From Spirodela intermedia (Eukaryota; Streptophyta; Magnoliopsida; Alismatales; Araceae), in assembly GCA_902729315.2 (NCBI GenBank), contig LR746266.1, forward strand, positions 253,001 to 317,000: 64,000 bases of DNA, read 5' to 3'. Below the pieces are notes generated by a model. That model did not search any database. It had not been told where the DNA came from and worked only from the letters and a program-made list of their open reading frames with translations. The translations under genes were made by a program, and so were the position numbers. Within the stretch, counting starts at the first letter, position 1; each line of letters opens with the position of its first letter. This document shows, one piece after another, positions 20,694 to 32,852 of this stretch.

Positions 20694-21795
20694 TGACGGC
20701 TCCCCCGCCCGTCGTCCCCCTCCTCCCGCTTCCTCTGTGAATACCAGCCAACACAAAGAACCCTACATCCAATTCTTTGTACAGCACCTGTAAAAGTTCT
20801 CTCTCTCTCTCTCTCTCTCTCCTGTTCATATCACACATCTTTAGCCACATTATTCCCGTATATAAATCCTAATTCTATCATTGTTTCCATATATACCCCC
20901 CTTAATCGTATCATTATTTCTATGTGCACCCTTAATGTTATCACCATTTCAATATACATCCTTAATATTATCAATATCCTCACTATTATCACTATTTCCA
21001 CGTATACACCCTAAGATTATCGTGTTCCACACATATACCCTAATATTATTATTATTTCTTTATTTTCGTCTGCTTTTATGGTAGGGCCGTCTGCGGACCG
21101 GGCCGGGCCCAGGCTTACCCGGGAGGATCCGATAATGCCCCCAGTCAAATGTGGCGATTCTCTCTTTCCCATTTCGGTAGCCAGGATCCGCCTTACCGGC
21201 CCGAAAGAGTATTAATATCTCCGTCCGAGGGAGAGAGCGTGCGGCGGATCGTGGGTGTTGACCGTACGATCAAGCGGGACCCACAAGGCTCCGCCGCTGA
21301 CTGGTCAGCCCCTCTGCACCCTCCACTTCGCAACCTGCAGTTGTAGTAGCAGTAGCGGTAGTAGTATAGAGAGAGAGAGAGGGGCCGCCACTGTTCTGCT
21401 CTCGCTGCTCCGCTGCCGCTGCGGAGGAGAGAGGCGGAGGGGTTTGCGTTTGCTTGAAGCTCTCGCGAGGCTGTATTTGTGGGGAGGGGGGCGGGAGCGG
21501 GGGGAAGACGACGGCTCTCCCTCGGGGCTTCTTACATCTGTGGTTGTTAACTCTATGCACTATCAGTAGATCCCGAGCATCTGGGACTCGCTCCCGTCGG
21601 CGTGTTTCTGCTTCTTCCGGTTGGCGCGACATTTTCTGTCAGAGCTGAGCTGAGAATCGCGGTTCATCGTCTCTCTGTGATTCCAGGTTCATCTCCGGGT
21701 AAGGGTTTATATATATCCTCTCAGAGGTCTAATCACATTCGTCGACAATATCGTACTAGCAAGCAAGAGGAAGAATTCGGAGAATACTTTTACCT
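20694..21795. other. ATG1 3' region and RER upstream region/leader
   Basis: No gene is seen. 20870-21070 is a CT/AT-rich stretch with repeated near-copies of an ATT-ATC-ATT-TCC-A-type phrase, probably a degenerate minisatellite. 21080-21795 is GC-richer and should hold the promoter and 5' UTR of the next gene, with a short GA run at 21370-21381. Confidence 0.6.
20798..20822 (+). repeat. (CT)n tract in ATG1 3' UTR
   Basis: A sense-strand CT run starts about 105 bases after the ATG1 stop codon. Confidence 0.95.
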
Positions 21796-24700
21796 ATGGC
21801 TCTTGCCGCCGCTTTAGGCCTCAGGATACGCTATTCGCCATATTTCTCGGGCGACCTCTGTCTGAGTTTCGGTGAGGTCTCTCGTTGCTGGAAAAAGAGC
21901 GGCGCTTCGCATGGAAGGTTTTTTGAAGTCGAAAACGGCCCCAAATGTGGTCGTCGACCTCATGTCGAGGGGGCAAGCGTTGCGGTTTCTCTGAGGCAGT
22001 ATGGGAGAAACGTTGTTCCAGGGTGTAGCTTGCGGATCAATGTCCCCAGGTGTGAGCTGGGGTCTAATTTGGGGGACACTGCTGTTGCAGGAGAAGCTGC
22101 GAATCCAAAAACTGGGGTTTCATTAGGTGGTGATGATGCCCCGTTGGGGAAGGGCCTCAGTGCCTCGGATACAAGCAGTCGACTCCGCCATGCCAATAGG
22201 GAGGATGCTATTGGTGGGTGCTCTGACGGTTCGGGCGGCAATGGAGAATTTCCTCCGGGAGGCGGTGGCGGTGGCGGTGGTAATGGGGGTGATAGCAATG
22301 ATGGACACGGTCAGGATGATGAAGGAGACGACGAGGCCACATCGGTGTTAAAGTTTGAGGATGTAATGAATGAAGCAGAAGCTCGCGGTGTGAACCTGCC
22401 TCCAGACATGTACGAAGCTGCCAAGACTGTTGGAATCCAGAAAGGTCTCTTAGAAAATTATCTGAATCTGCAGGTACTTCTCTGTTGGGTTCTCAAACGT
22501 CACATATGTTGTTTTACTTAGCAATAACTGCGTGTTGACAGCTTAGTTTCTACTGAAAGGAATTGGCTTGGCCTCTTGGTGCTGCAATCAGGTGGTGCCC
22601 TTTGCTCCGGGACCGAATGCTTGTTGATCGTCAGTTCCTGTTCAAAATTGGGGCAGAGGTTTGGCCAATGTCTCACATTTATATCGTTATCGTTTTCGGA
22701 GGGCATTTTGTGCGCACTCATGAGCCTTTTTACTGCAACTTTCAGATTGTTATTGATTCTTGCTGTGCAACATTGGCCGAAGTTCAGAAAAGGGGCAAGG
22801 ATTTCTGGGCAGAATTTGAGCTATACGCTGCAGATCTTTTGGTAGGAGTTGTTGTCAATGTAGCCTTAGTTGGTTTGTTAGCTCCGTATGCACGCATTGG
22901 CCAGCCTTCTACGTCAAAGGGATTGTTTAGTAGCGTGGCTCGTTACTGTGATGCGCTTCCTAGTAGGTTGGTTCTCTTTTAGCTTTTCTATTTGGATTTG
23001 CAACCTAAGCTTGTTTTATTATCTTACATGTGATTAACTAATGCATCATACTTTCTTGTGAGCTTCGTGGGCATATATGGCCCTTGATTCAGACCAAAAG
23101 GTTTTCTCATCTTTTGATGCATTAATCTGCCATGCTTCTTTCTCATTGAATAAATGGCATTCATCGATTACAGCTCAAGCGTTCCGTATCTATCCACCTC
23201 TCTACTTTTTACTCGTTTTTTTTTGACAGGGGGTTCATCTCTCTGTTGAGAAATAAAAAGAATTAATGAAAGATGTGTCGGATATTTGTTTCAACTAAGT
23301 CTCATTAATCTATCGGAGGCCCTATAATAGTTTCTATACTCGTCATTTTAGAAGTCAAACAAGTTTGAGATGAGACTTACGTGGGTGTTTCCCATCCCAT
23401 GCAGTGTCTTTGAAGCTGAAAGACCAGGATGCCGATTTTCAGCCCAACAACGGATTGGAACGTATTTTATCAAGGTACATGTTTTTCTCACGGACAAGGT
23501 TGCGTTTCCCCATTTTCTTTCACTGTAAGCTGTATGTGAATGTTTGGATACTCCTTGGTAATCAACATAGTCGCGCAAGAACTGTTGTCTGATGCCACCT
23601 TTAGGATTCCTGAATGAAACAACATGTATTGTTTGGTTTGGTCTGAATTGTATTACTTGGAATCTGAATGCAGCCTTTTAAGAAATTATTTTTTTCTGCT
23701 TGTTGTGCATGCAGGGAGTTCTATATGCATCTGTTGGATTTGCATGTGGCCTTGTAGGCCAGGGCATTGCCAACATGATCATGACGGCTAAACGGTATGC
23801 ACTCGTTTTACAGTAATGGGTTCAGAAATATAATCCACTGCTTGAAAAATGAACTTCGTTTTCTTGTTGGTAGTTAATGCTTCAGTGAAGTTCTTGATGG
23901 GATATATATCTTTTCTGAAATCTAGTTTTGTGGAGACCTACAGACGAAACTAGTGGCTGGACCAAATTCTATTTTTTCTTTTCTGAATCCACAAACAATT
24001 TAAGAAGGAAAAAAAAAAGCCCACATCCTCGAAGGGGAACCAAAACAAGATTTGTTATAGAACTTTAAGGTTACATCCGCAGTTTCCAAAGCCAACCCCC
24101 CCCCCCCCCCTTAAAGCACTGCTTGTTTCAGCCTGTTTTGCTCTTGAATCGGCTTGCCTCTTTGTGATCAGATTGAGCTCGATGCATTGACTCATTTCAA
24201 GGAGTTTCTATATGATTCGTGGTCGACTCGTTGATCGGGTTCTTTTGAACAACTCATTTGCCACGCTGTTTACTCATCTGTGTTGTCTTGTAAACCCATT
24301 TCCGTGTTCTTATCGCGTTCTGTGTACAATACATACGATGGGAGTACCTAGTAATATGCCACGCTGTGGACTTCGGTTGCTCTATGCACAACAGCAGAGA
24401 CTGGCTGACTGTTCCCATTCGACTGTGGATTTCTTCTCAGTTGATGTTGCGGTGCATAAAAAAGTAAAAACTCTGTGCTGATTGGCCGGACCCATTGGTG
24501 AAGCTGCGAAACACAGGCCTTGCTCAAGAGCATTGACTCCTGTTCTAACAGGCTCTGATACTTCTGCAGCTGCAACCGTGATATCTCAGGTTTTTAGAAA
24601 AATCTAGAAGGATTAGCCTCCGCGGGGTAAACCGGAACCTTTAAATCATCACCACCCTTCTTTGTTCTCTCGGTGGAAACTATGCTTCACAAGGCTTGCC

Positions 24701-25036
24701 TGCTTGCCTACTCGTGCTTCATATTCCGTATTACTGCACCATTTGTGGGCCTTCTTCGTACTGCATGCATGTTTTCTCCACTTCATCTTGGCTGCTGCGT
24801 CAACGGTTTACACCTGGCAGGACTGTGAACAAGTCCGAAGACGATGTGCCCGTGCCGCCTCTCGTCAAAAGCGCTGCTCTCTGGGGTACGTTTCCGAGCC
24901 CGTTCTCTTTTTTTTTGCCCACTTAGTTTGCTACTCTGGGATCTTTTGATGTCTTTGGCTTGGTTCATCTGTTATTCCATCAGCATCATCTATTGCCATA
25001 TACATACATCTGGGTGCCAACCCAAAAAGGAAAAAT

Positions 25037-25085
<49 letters not shown>

Positions 25086-25441
25086 CAGAGACAGAGACGG
25101 AGAGAGAGATAACGGGACTGGTATGAGATCATGCGTCTGGGCAATGGGAATCTTCAGACCCAATAATTTTGTTGGAAATATAGCTTCTTGATCTGTGCTA
25201 TCTAGGAAAGGTGGCTTATTTTTTGCCACCGGGGCGCCCTTTTGCAGGTGTCTTTCTGGCAGTATCTTCGAACACGAGATATCAGATTATCAATGGCTTG
25301 GAACGGGTGGTGGAGTCAACTGCGGTGGCCAAGCGGGCGCCTCCCGTTGCAATGGCCTTCACCGTCGGCGTTCGTCTGGCCAACAATATTTACGGCGGAA
25401 TGCAGTTTGTGGACTGGGCTAGGTTGAGCGGCTGCCAGTAG
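21796..25441 (+). CDS. RETICULATA-RELATED (DUF3411) chloroplast protein
   Basis: The family acts in plastid envelope function, and mutants show reticulate leaves and altered mesophyll. Seven exons: 21796-22473, 22560-22658, 22746-22966, 23405-23474, 23715-23794, 24821-24885, 25248-25441. They give 468 residues in frame. The N-terminus is basic and serine-rich like a transit peptide. A Gly/Asp-rich stretch follows (about residues 135-180, including a run of eight glycines). The family core follows: KFEDVMNEAEARGVNLP, RDRMLVDRQFLFKIGAE, CCATLAEVQKRGKDFWAEFE, LVGVVVNVALVGLLAPYARI, RPGCRFSAQQRIGTYF, GLVGQGIANMIMTAKR, SNTRYQIINGLERVVE and the C-terminal NNIYGGMQFVDWARLSGCQ. Several hydrophobic segments are consistent with membrane insertion. 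It resembles RER3/RER4 most. An upstream in-frame acceptor for exon 7 (25206) would add 14 residues. Confidence 0.93.
25036..25109 (+). repeat. Compound (GA)n / (AGACAG)n repeat in RER intron 6
   Basis: A GA run passes into about five copies of the hexamer AGACAG (about 25066-25098) and back to GA, within the intron 24886-25247. Confidence 0.9.
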
Positions 25442-25442
25442 C

Positions 25443-25477
25443 CTCTCTCTCTCTCTCTCCCTCTCTCTCTCTCCCTC
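25443..25477 (+). repeat. (CT)n tract in RER 3' UTR
   Basis: A slightly interrupted CT run begins 2 bases after the RER stop codon on the sense strand. Confidence 0.95.
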
Positions 25478-25754
25478 GCTAGTCTTCTATCTATCCGTAT
25501 TGATGATGCCGTAGGAGGAAATTGCTGGCACTTTGTTTCAGGGGCTTATGGTATCTTGGCATTTTCTGATGGTGGTAACAGCCTCCCACCTAACTTTCTG
25601 GTCTTATATATTTTGTTTACTTTATTGGGCAATATTTCCAAGGTTATTTCATAAGACCAATTAAAGCAGATGGCCGTAGTTTTGACTGTTTTTTCCCTCG
25701 TTTCAATCATATTTGATTGGTATTAGATCCTGATGGTTTTTCGATGTAGATTTT

Positions 25755-25789
<35 letters not shown>

Positions 25790-26534
25790 GATGCATATAT
25801 ATTATGTATAAGTAAATGCTTATATCTTAGAGATGTTGATGTCCGAACATTCGACGTATTCACAAGATGCAGAGGGTGAGTCCATCTCTTGAAGTCAGAG
25901 TAGCAAGAATGGACTGAATTGGAACGCCTATAAGTAGAACGCACGCGTTGACTGTTCTGGACAACTTTTTCTCCCGAGATGCTTTGGTCAACAATAAGTC
26001 AATTGCTTTTAGGTGTTAAGAGCGAAACAAATAGTTCCAATAATGGGAACTGCGAGCCAATCGTTAAAGAGGAGGGGTCAGCGCTCCAGGGAAGGGAGGA
26101 GAAAGGCGGCGGGCGTTCCTTTCCTGGCACCCAAGTCTAACGTTGACTTTTGGAGCTCTGCTTTCCATCCTCAGCCAAGGGATTAGTGCTCCACGGGAAA
26201 AAAAAAAAAAAAAAGAAGCAAGAACGATGGAGAAAGAGCACCCGCCGACGTCGACGCGCTGAAGAGGAAGAAGAACGAGAGAGAACCAGAGCGGGCCGCC
26301 TTACAGTTCTTAACGAAAGAAAGCAGCGTTCTTTATTTATTCAGACGAGGAGGTGCGATCGTGACAGACCTTCCATGGAGGAAACCCGGGCCCCCCACCC
26401 CCGTGGGGACCAAGCTCTCATTTTTCTCTCTCCCCCTTCCCTCTTCCCCCGTGGGCGACACACAGAGACGGGCATAATGACAGAAATCCTCTGGGTGGTG
26501 TGAGGCGAAGAGGGAAACTCTAGAGTGGCCCCGA

Positions 26535-26543
26535 AAACCCTAG
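26535..26543 (+). promoter_or_regulatory. Telo-box-like motif before CASPL5B
   Basis: AAACCCTAG lies 208 bases before the ATG. This word is common in 5' regions of plant growth-related genes; motif-only. Confidence 0.35.
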
Positions 26544-26750
26544 TAGAACAGCGGGGGATCCATCACCGATCTGCCTCTGAGGGCGTGTGCCTCTGAGGGG
26601 GAGGGTGGAGGGGGGAATTGCTCGGGCTCCCGTCGCAGGTGGGGTGGGGAGGGATGGAGATTCTCGAGGGACCTCGCCGCCGTGACGGCTGCTGTTATGG
26701 GGTAAACTAGGGATTCGAAAGGGTTCGGCCGGTTTCGTTCGCTCTGGGAG

Positions 26751-28400
26751 ATGAAGTCTCTCGTGGGGAGCCCCGGTACCGTCAGCGGGCTGCTGCTGAG
26801 GTTAGGGCAGTGTCTGTTCGCGGCGGCTTCCATCGGGGTGATGGTTTCTTCCTCCGGATTCTCCAACTATACGGCCTTCTGGTACGGTCGTTCCTCATTT
26901 TCTTCATTTACCATATATATTCCGATCTGGTGATATCTGGATGGTCTTTTATCGTCACATCGTTGTCTCCTCTCCTGGTTTTCTTGCCCAAGCGGGTAAT
27001 TCGCCCAAAATAGCCCGCTCTTGACTTCTGTTTCCAATCTTGATACCCAGCCAAAAAATATAAATGTGGTTCTCCCCTTCAACTCTTCGAGTTGACTAAT
27101 CATCCTGAGATCTCTCCCCTCTCTCCCCCCCCCCCCCCCCTCCCCTCAGTCCGGAGATGTTGGAGGCCAGCTGCTGCGACCGAGATCTGTGAATATGGTG
27201 GCCTCGAATGAGGATTTCATATCTATATATATATAGCCTTATTGATGATGATCAGCGCACAGGAATGTCAGCTAATCGGGGGGTCGTCACTTCCTCATCC
27301 AGAAGCACCCCCTCAATGAAACATAGAGCATTAAACCCTAGTCCGGTGGCAGGGCATCCAACGAGCCTATGCCTCCCGAAGAGCGGAGCGAGATGGCACT
27401 GTGCATGGGGGAAGGACCCGGATTGTGGAGAGATCGGTAGCTCCCATTCGGTGGGAGGATCATCTGAACCTGTCAATTGTGAAACACCATGAAATGAGTC
27501 GTCTTTTTTTCTGGGCGCGCCTCGTCTGCAACATATCCGCTGCTTGATTTGAGAATTCCCGCGCCTCCATGGTTTTCTTCGCTTCATGCTCTGCGGTTCT
27601 TGTTCGTCGACTGCATGCCGATATTATCTTCTGAAAGATTTTTGTCAAGTGTGACGACCGACGTTCCTCTTGGTCAGCTACCTGATCGCGTCGATGGGGC
27701 TGCAAGTGCTGTGGAGCATGGGGCTCGCGTGCCTGGACGTCTACGCTTTGAGGATCAAGAGGGATCTCCACAACCCGGTGCTAGTGAGCCTGTTTGTGGT
27801 CGGCGATTGGGTAATCCCTCTCCTCTCCTCTCCTCTCCTCTCCTCTCCCCATTCCCATCCTTCCATTAAAGACTCTGCTTTTATGCTCCCTCTCCCCGGC
27901 TGTGCCGGCTGTGTCGCCATGGAGGCCTCTCGGGGGACCGTCTGTCCCACTATCTGATCCGATCTGTGAGCTGATTGGTTGCTCGATCTTATGCATCACC
28001 GTCTCTAGGGGGAAAACCCAGCTCAGCTTTTCCAGAAACGGCCACGAACTTTTGTAGAGACTGATTACCCGATCTGGATCATCTCAGACGAGGCAACCCA
28101 GTCGGGTTTTTTTTTCGAATCTCTAATCCGGAAGTTGGGGGAATACCCATTTTCGGTGCTTTTCATGATTCTGCTCGCGATTCTCCGTTTGACTCCCAGG
28201 TGACGGCGACCCTGTCGCTGGCGGCGGCGTGTTCTTCGGCGGGCGTGACGATCCTGTTCGCGAGGGACGTCCGCTTCTGCTCCCGGGGGTTGGATCTCTC
28301 CTGCAGCAGGTACCAGATATCCATCTCCTGCGCGTTCGTGACATGGGCTCTCATCGCCAAGTCCTCCCTCGTCATGTTCTGGCTCCTCGCCTCCGTTTGA
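26751..28400 (+). CDS. CASPL5B: CASP-like membrane protein, 5B type
   Basis: CASP-like proteins are small four-helix plasma-membrane proteins of the MARVEL type; Casparian strip CASPs organise membrane domains, and the role of 5B members is poorly defined. Three exons (26751-26881, 27678-27810, 28200-28400) give 154 residues in frame. The start [20 protein letters not shown] is a typical 5B N-terminus. Helix 1 is around residues 15-37, followed by [20 protein letters not shown] with the conserved Asp, then [22 protein letters not shown], a loop with several cysteines (FCSRG, LSCSRY), and the last helix ending in VMFWLLASV. Length and helix layout match the family. Intron 1 (796 bases) contains a C run; intron 2 contains (CCTCT)n. 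Confidence 0.93.
27817..27850 (+). repeat. (CCTCT)n minisatellite in CASPL5B intron 2
   Basis: About six copies of CCTCT begin a few bases after the donor at 27811. Confidence 0.85.
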
Positions 28401-28403
28401 GGA

Positions 28404-28428
28404 AGAAGAAGAAGAAGAAGAAGAAGAC
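28404..28428 (+). repeat. (GAA)n tract in CASPL5B 3' UTR
   Basis: About eight GAA units begin right after the stop codon. This is the one intact non-BTB gene here with a purine rather than pyrimidine tract on its sense strand after the stop. Confidence 0.9.
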
Positions 28429-28652
28429 GGGCCATCGATCAACCGATTTGATTGCACCCGATGAGGAGAGGAGTTGCCGCTTGATTCATCTGAGCAATCA
28501 ATCCCCCTTGTATAATTGTAAGTTTTGACGGGCAATTAATTAACGGAAGGCCTTTAAATGGGCCTTGAACGCCTATTTTCGGGCTCTCAGCCCAACTTCA
28601 CTCAGCACGGCCCCATTGGTCTCCCTCACTTTTAGTATGAAACCAATAGCGA

Positions 28653-28689
<37 letters not shown>

Positions 28690-30300
28690 AATGGATTCTT
28701 AACTTTTATTTAGTTTTTGCATCTTTTTAATCATTCTTTTAATTTTAATTCAGATCAATAAGACAAGATAAAGATAATACTTTTATAATGGTTTAATTTC
28801 TTTTAGTTTACGTCCACTCTTAAGATCACTCTCTTGATTCTACAATTATTGTATCCAGAATACAACCTAACATTAAGTCATAAACAATCTTCTTAAAAAA
28901 TATATTTCATTGGTAGATCAATTCACTCAGTTAATATAGTTTATGGGTCTATCAATCCATATTAGATATCAAGCCTTAAACCATGTTACCAGAGCTCATC
29001 AATTGACTTTGCACATTCAATTACATGGACAAAGGAGTAACATAGATATCAAGATCTTACCAACACCTTCTCAACATAAAATGGTTTTCCTCTCTAGAGA
29101 AGGTGCATGTGAATGAGCCCTTCAAGAGTTTGAATTGTTTTGAATCTTCAATAGTTAGAGCTACTCAGAGTTGTTTGATTGAGCACTTTGATCATCATGT
29201 TCCAGGAGAATAAAGACGGATATCGCTAGGGTTTGGGTGATTTCACCCTTTTGATTTTACTCGATTGAAGCCCTAATTTGAGTGAAATTCTCTCCTTTTA
29301 TGCATCTCTCAAGGAGTATCATCTGAGTTTTATCTGTCTTAACAGCCGCATGACAGTCATTAATGGGCCAACCCATTTCCTTTAATGGCTAGTTCAAACG
29401 CCATTAGTGGGCTGTGCATCACCATTAACGTCTCTTGAGCAGTCCTTAATGGGCACATAAAATATTCTAGGTAATATTATTTTGAAAAGTAAAACAATTT
29501 GAAACCTTAGATTTTAATCGCATGCCCACATATGCCAAATCATCTTACCATTAAAAATTACCTACCATAATGATATGGACCATCTAATGATATATCGACA
29601 AATGAATCAGAGTATATGGACCATGTAATAATATATGAACAATAATATATCAGAGTATATGATTTTCAATACTTGATTTGCTGCAGTCTGTTTTCTCATA
29701 ATTTTCTTCCCAATAACTTATTTAGTTCTCATATCTGTGATCTCCATTCTCAGATTCATATTTTGCCGCACAGATGTCTCGCAATCGCTCACATAAGAAC
29801 CTCGGTCTTCCTCCCGCTCTCTCTCTCTCTCTCTCCCTAGACGATGTCCGTAGGACGGGCTAGGTCACCGTATAGGTCAGAATCGGACTTTCAGCCTCGT
29901 CTAGACCCTCGAAGACGCCGTTCGCCCCTGACCCACACCATCAGGTCACATGCTCTCTCTCTCTCTCTCTCTAGAGAGGCATATTATGAAAACAGCTGGA
30001 CGCCCTCCCCCTACGACCATTTGGATTCATTCGCTGAACCTCCCACGCGACTAGGGGGGGGGGGGCAGAGGAACTTAATTTCTGACCACAGTCGCTGAAA
30101 ACCAGAAGGCGAGAGGTGGTGAGGGATCGAGGGAAAGAACCCATCTGGGAAAACAGGGCTGGAATTCTCATCGGAGGCCGGACTAAGAACGATGGGCGGG
30201 CGGCCTCAAGAACATTTTCGTTTGTGATCTAATGGGGGAGACCCATCTGGTTTGACTCGGGGGTTTATTCTATCTACATGCGCGGCGGCGGGGGGAGGGC
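28429..30300. other. Intergenic, AT-rich, possibly an old LTR fragment
   Basis: No coding region is seen. 28690-29760 is AT-rich with long non-coding text resembling a plant LTR (blocks rich in TTAATGGGC), but I could not define TG..CA ends or a target duplication. CT/GA microsatellites lie at 28656-28686, 29815-29836 and 29957-29972, and a G run lies at about 30053-30064. Confidence 0.45.
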
Positions 30301-30306
30301 AGGACG

Positions 30307-30328
30307 AGAAGGAGAGGGAGAGGGAGCG
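30307..30328 (-). repeat. CT-rich tract in GMPP 3' UTR (sense)
   Basis: An interrupted GA-rich run on the forward strand reads CT-rich on the gene strand and starts 17 bases after the stop codon. Confidence 0.75.
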
Positions 30329-30345
30329 CGAGCAAAGGACGGCAC

Positions 30346-31768
30346 TCACATGACGATCTCGGGTTTGACTATGCTGGACTTGATCTCCTTGTGGGGAAGC
30401 ACCACGCCGCCGTTGCTGTAGATCTCGTCGCCGACGTGGACGTCCTCTCCGAGGATGGTCATGTTCTCCACCCGGGCCCAGCAGCCGACGGTGGAGTGCC
30501 AGCCGATGATGCTCCCCGAGATGCAGGCGTGCTTCTTGATGCGAACTCCGCGCATGACGGTGCATCGGGAGAGACGCACCCCGGGCTCAACCACGCACCC
30601 GGGCCCGATGGCCACGTCGGGTCCGACCAGGCAGCCCTCCCCGATGGTGGCGCTCTCGTGAACCAGGACGTTGCCGACAATGTGGGGCCCTGCGGCGAGG
30701 CTCGAGGGGGACCTCTTCCGTAGAGAGTCGAGGTACAGGCGGAGCCCGGTGATGTAGTCCCTGGGCTGGCCGATGTCCATCCAGAATCCGGGGAGAACCA
30801 TCGCGTGCAGCTTCTGCTCGGCGGCTATCCTGGGGAAGACCTCCTTCTCGATCGAGGTGGGTCTCAGCTGGATCCGGTCGAGAACCGAGGGGTTCAGGAG
30901 GTAGATGCCGGCGTTTATCTTATTGCCCACGAAGATCTTTGGTTTCTCCACGAACTTCTCCACCTTCCCGGTTTCCTCGTCCATGACGACGACCCCGTAT
31001 TTTGAAGGCTCGTTGACCTGAGCGAGAAGGAAAAGCAGGATCGTGAGAAGAACTGCAGGAGGAGAGGGGTGGACTTGGGTTAATTTAGGGCATGGTGTGT
31101 GACCGGGGTTTTTTTTCTTTACCTTGGTCACCATGATGGAAGCCTCTCCGCCGTGGGATTTATGAAACTGGATCATCTCGGCCAGTGGGTACTCGCTTAT
31201 GACGTCGCTGTTGAGGACGAAGAACGGCTCGCCGGAGTCATCGATTAGCTTGTGTCTCGCTAGAGCCAGAGGCCCGGCAGTCCCTAGCGGCTCCGTCTCC
31301 TGAGAGCATGTGATCTTCATGCCAAGCTTAGCTTCGTACTCCTTCAGGAAGTTGAGCATCACCTGCAGCAACCATGGCTTCCTGGTAAGCGATGCCGCTA
31401 CAAGACGAGGAATAGAAGGAGACTCATCCCCATTTTTACCTCTGGTTGATAGTTGATCGCTAGGACAACCTCAGTGACTCCGATTTCTTTGAGGGCTTCG
31501 ATCTGGTCATCAATGCGGGGAAGAAGTCATTAAAGTATTATAGCCAATGCTAGTGTCCACACAGGATCATTGGCTTCCCGCTTCGTCAACGGCGGATCCA
31601 GGAATTGAAAATGAGGGGGAATGGGGGGGCGTTCTCTTATTTCCGAGTAATGGGTACCTGGTGGAGGATCATGGGCTTGTTGGCAAAATCGACGAGTGGC
31701 TTGGGGACGCTGAGAGTCAACGGCCGCAGCCGAGTTCCAAAGCCTCCCACGAGGATGAGCGCCTTCAT
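30346..31768 (-). CDS. VTC1: Mannose-1-phosphate guanylyltransferase (GDP-mannose pyrophosphorylase)
   Basis: The enzyme makes GDP-mannose from mannose-1-phosphate and GTP, feeding ascorbate synthesis, cell-wall glycans and protein glycosylation in the cytosol. Four exons on the reverse strand (31658-31768, 31440-31502, 31123-31362, 30346-31017) give exactly 361 residues, the usual length for plant VTC1/CYT1. Seen: nucleotide-binding [11 protein letters not shown] at residues 8-18, [21 protein letters not shown], the sugar-binding VEKPK region, and [14 protein letters not shown] left-handed beta-helix C-terminal half carries hexapeptide repeats ([16 protein letters not shown]) and ends [14 protein letters not shown]. 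Nothing is missing or shifted. A 5' UTR intron and a TATA element with paired G-boxes are likely upstream (listed separately). Confidence 0.97.
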
Positions 31769-31828
31769 GGTGTTGGGATGCGTTCCTCTCTGTTCCTGCT
31801 CGTTAACAATGGGGCCAGATGAAACAAA

Positions 31829-32460
31829 CTGCAAGCAGATCTCCGAGACTCCGAAAGTTGGAGAGGTAATATTATGGGTGACTGTCGGCAGATCTCAGCG
31901 AGGAGGGTGCGGGGAAATCTGCGAATGGGATGACGAGAATTCGACGAAGAGCGAAGGTCAGCAAGCGTTCGGAGAGACGCCTAAGGCTCTAGCTGCCAGT
32001 AGAGAAAAAAAAGCTGTATCTCGCGCAGAGGAGCCAAGTCTCCAAGTATTCAATCCTAGAAGACGACCTGTTGGATTCGTTTCGTCTACTCCACCTAATA
32101 CACGTTTAAAAAGCTTCCTCGGAAAGTAAAGAAGAGGGAATTAGGTCAAATCTGCTGCAATTGGCGGATCACAGCAGCTGTCGGGGGCCGGAGAACGATG
32201 CAGGAAAGTGACGAGAGCAAACATCCAAAATCCAGCGATAGGAAAAAACTTCCAGAAGGAACGGGACCAAATTAATGTCAGCGAGGAGAACGGATTGGGA
32301 GGACACTGAGATAGATCGGAGATACAGCGAACATGGTCCTCCGCCCCACCCCTCGCCCCTTCTCTCTTCCAGAACTGAGGGAAACCTGAGGAACACCCGA
32401 CCAGAAAACGAGGAGATCCGGCGATGAGACGGAATGCAGGGTAGATTCAAGCGGTGGTAC
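31829..32460 (-). other. Probable 5' UTR intron of the GMPP gene
   Basis: On the gene strand, CAG/GTACCA at 32461/32460 is a good donor and TTGCAG at 31829-31831 a good acceptor 60 bases before the ATG. A leader intron is plausible for VTC1-type genes, but only splice motifs support this one. Confidence 0.4.
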
Positions 32461-32635
32461 CTGGAGACTAGATTCCCGCTGTTGAGGATGCGCTGCGGCC
32501 GCGTCCGATCCCGCCCCCCCTTGTCGAGGCGCCAAGATCGACCGAGGAGGAGATGTCACGCAGCGGCCAGGTCACAGCGAGAGAGAGAAAGAGTAGCGAT
32601 CCGCGTGAGGACCGACGCCGGTCCCCTTCCCGCGC

Positions 32636-32642
32636 TTTAATA
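32636..32642 (-). promoter_or_regulatory. TATA-like element of the GMPP gene
   Basis: TATTAAA on the reverse strand lies in GC-rich DNA about 175 bases before the proposed leader-intron donor. Confidence 0.5.
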
Positions 32643-32835
32643 GCAGCGCCGCCGCCCCCCATCACAGGAGGCCGCGGATTTTGAAAACGAATCTTCCCTT
32701 GTTTTATGGTTGCGTATTTATTTAATTATTATTAAACAAATTAATTATTTTATTATTTTTATATTATCCCGGGGGTCCTGTACATGACCTGATCCGGCTC
32801 CGCAGCTTTCGCGATCTGAGGCACCTGGCATCACC

Positions 32836-32852
32836 CACGTGCTCATCACGTG
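32836..32852 (-). promoter_or_regulatory. Paired G-boxes upstream of the GMPP gene
   Basis: Two CACGTG hexamers (32836-32841 and 32847-32852) are offset by 11 bases, about 200 bases upstream of the TATA-like element. A third lies at 33186-33191. G-boxes bind bZIP and bHLH factors. Confidence 0.5.

Larger units (their letters stand above)
25442..26750. other. RER 3' region and CASPL5B upstream region/leader
   Basis: No gene is supported. It holds the RER 3' UTR, a further (CT)n at 25759-25788, a poly(A) run near 26200-26214, and the GC-rich CASPL5B leader with a telo-box. Confidence 0.6.

Noticed and set aside
25206-25247. Using the upstream acceptor for the main RER model
   Set aside because: The downstream TTTTGCAG has the better polypyrimidine context and gives the family-typical protein; the upstream site is kept only as a possible alternative.
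30391-30723. 110-residue open frame opposite the GMPP gene
   Set aside because: It is the antisense shadow of GC-rich, strongly conserved GMPP codons and shows no family motif.
31020-31122. GMPP open frame reading continuously through 31,018-31,122
   Set aside because: The stretch is a 105-base in-frame intron (AAG/gtaaag ... cag/GTC); removing it gives the exact 361-residue family length.
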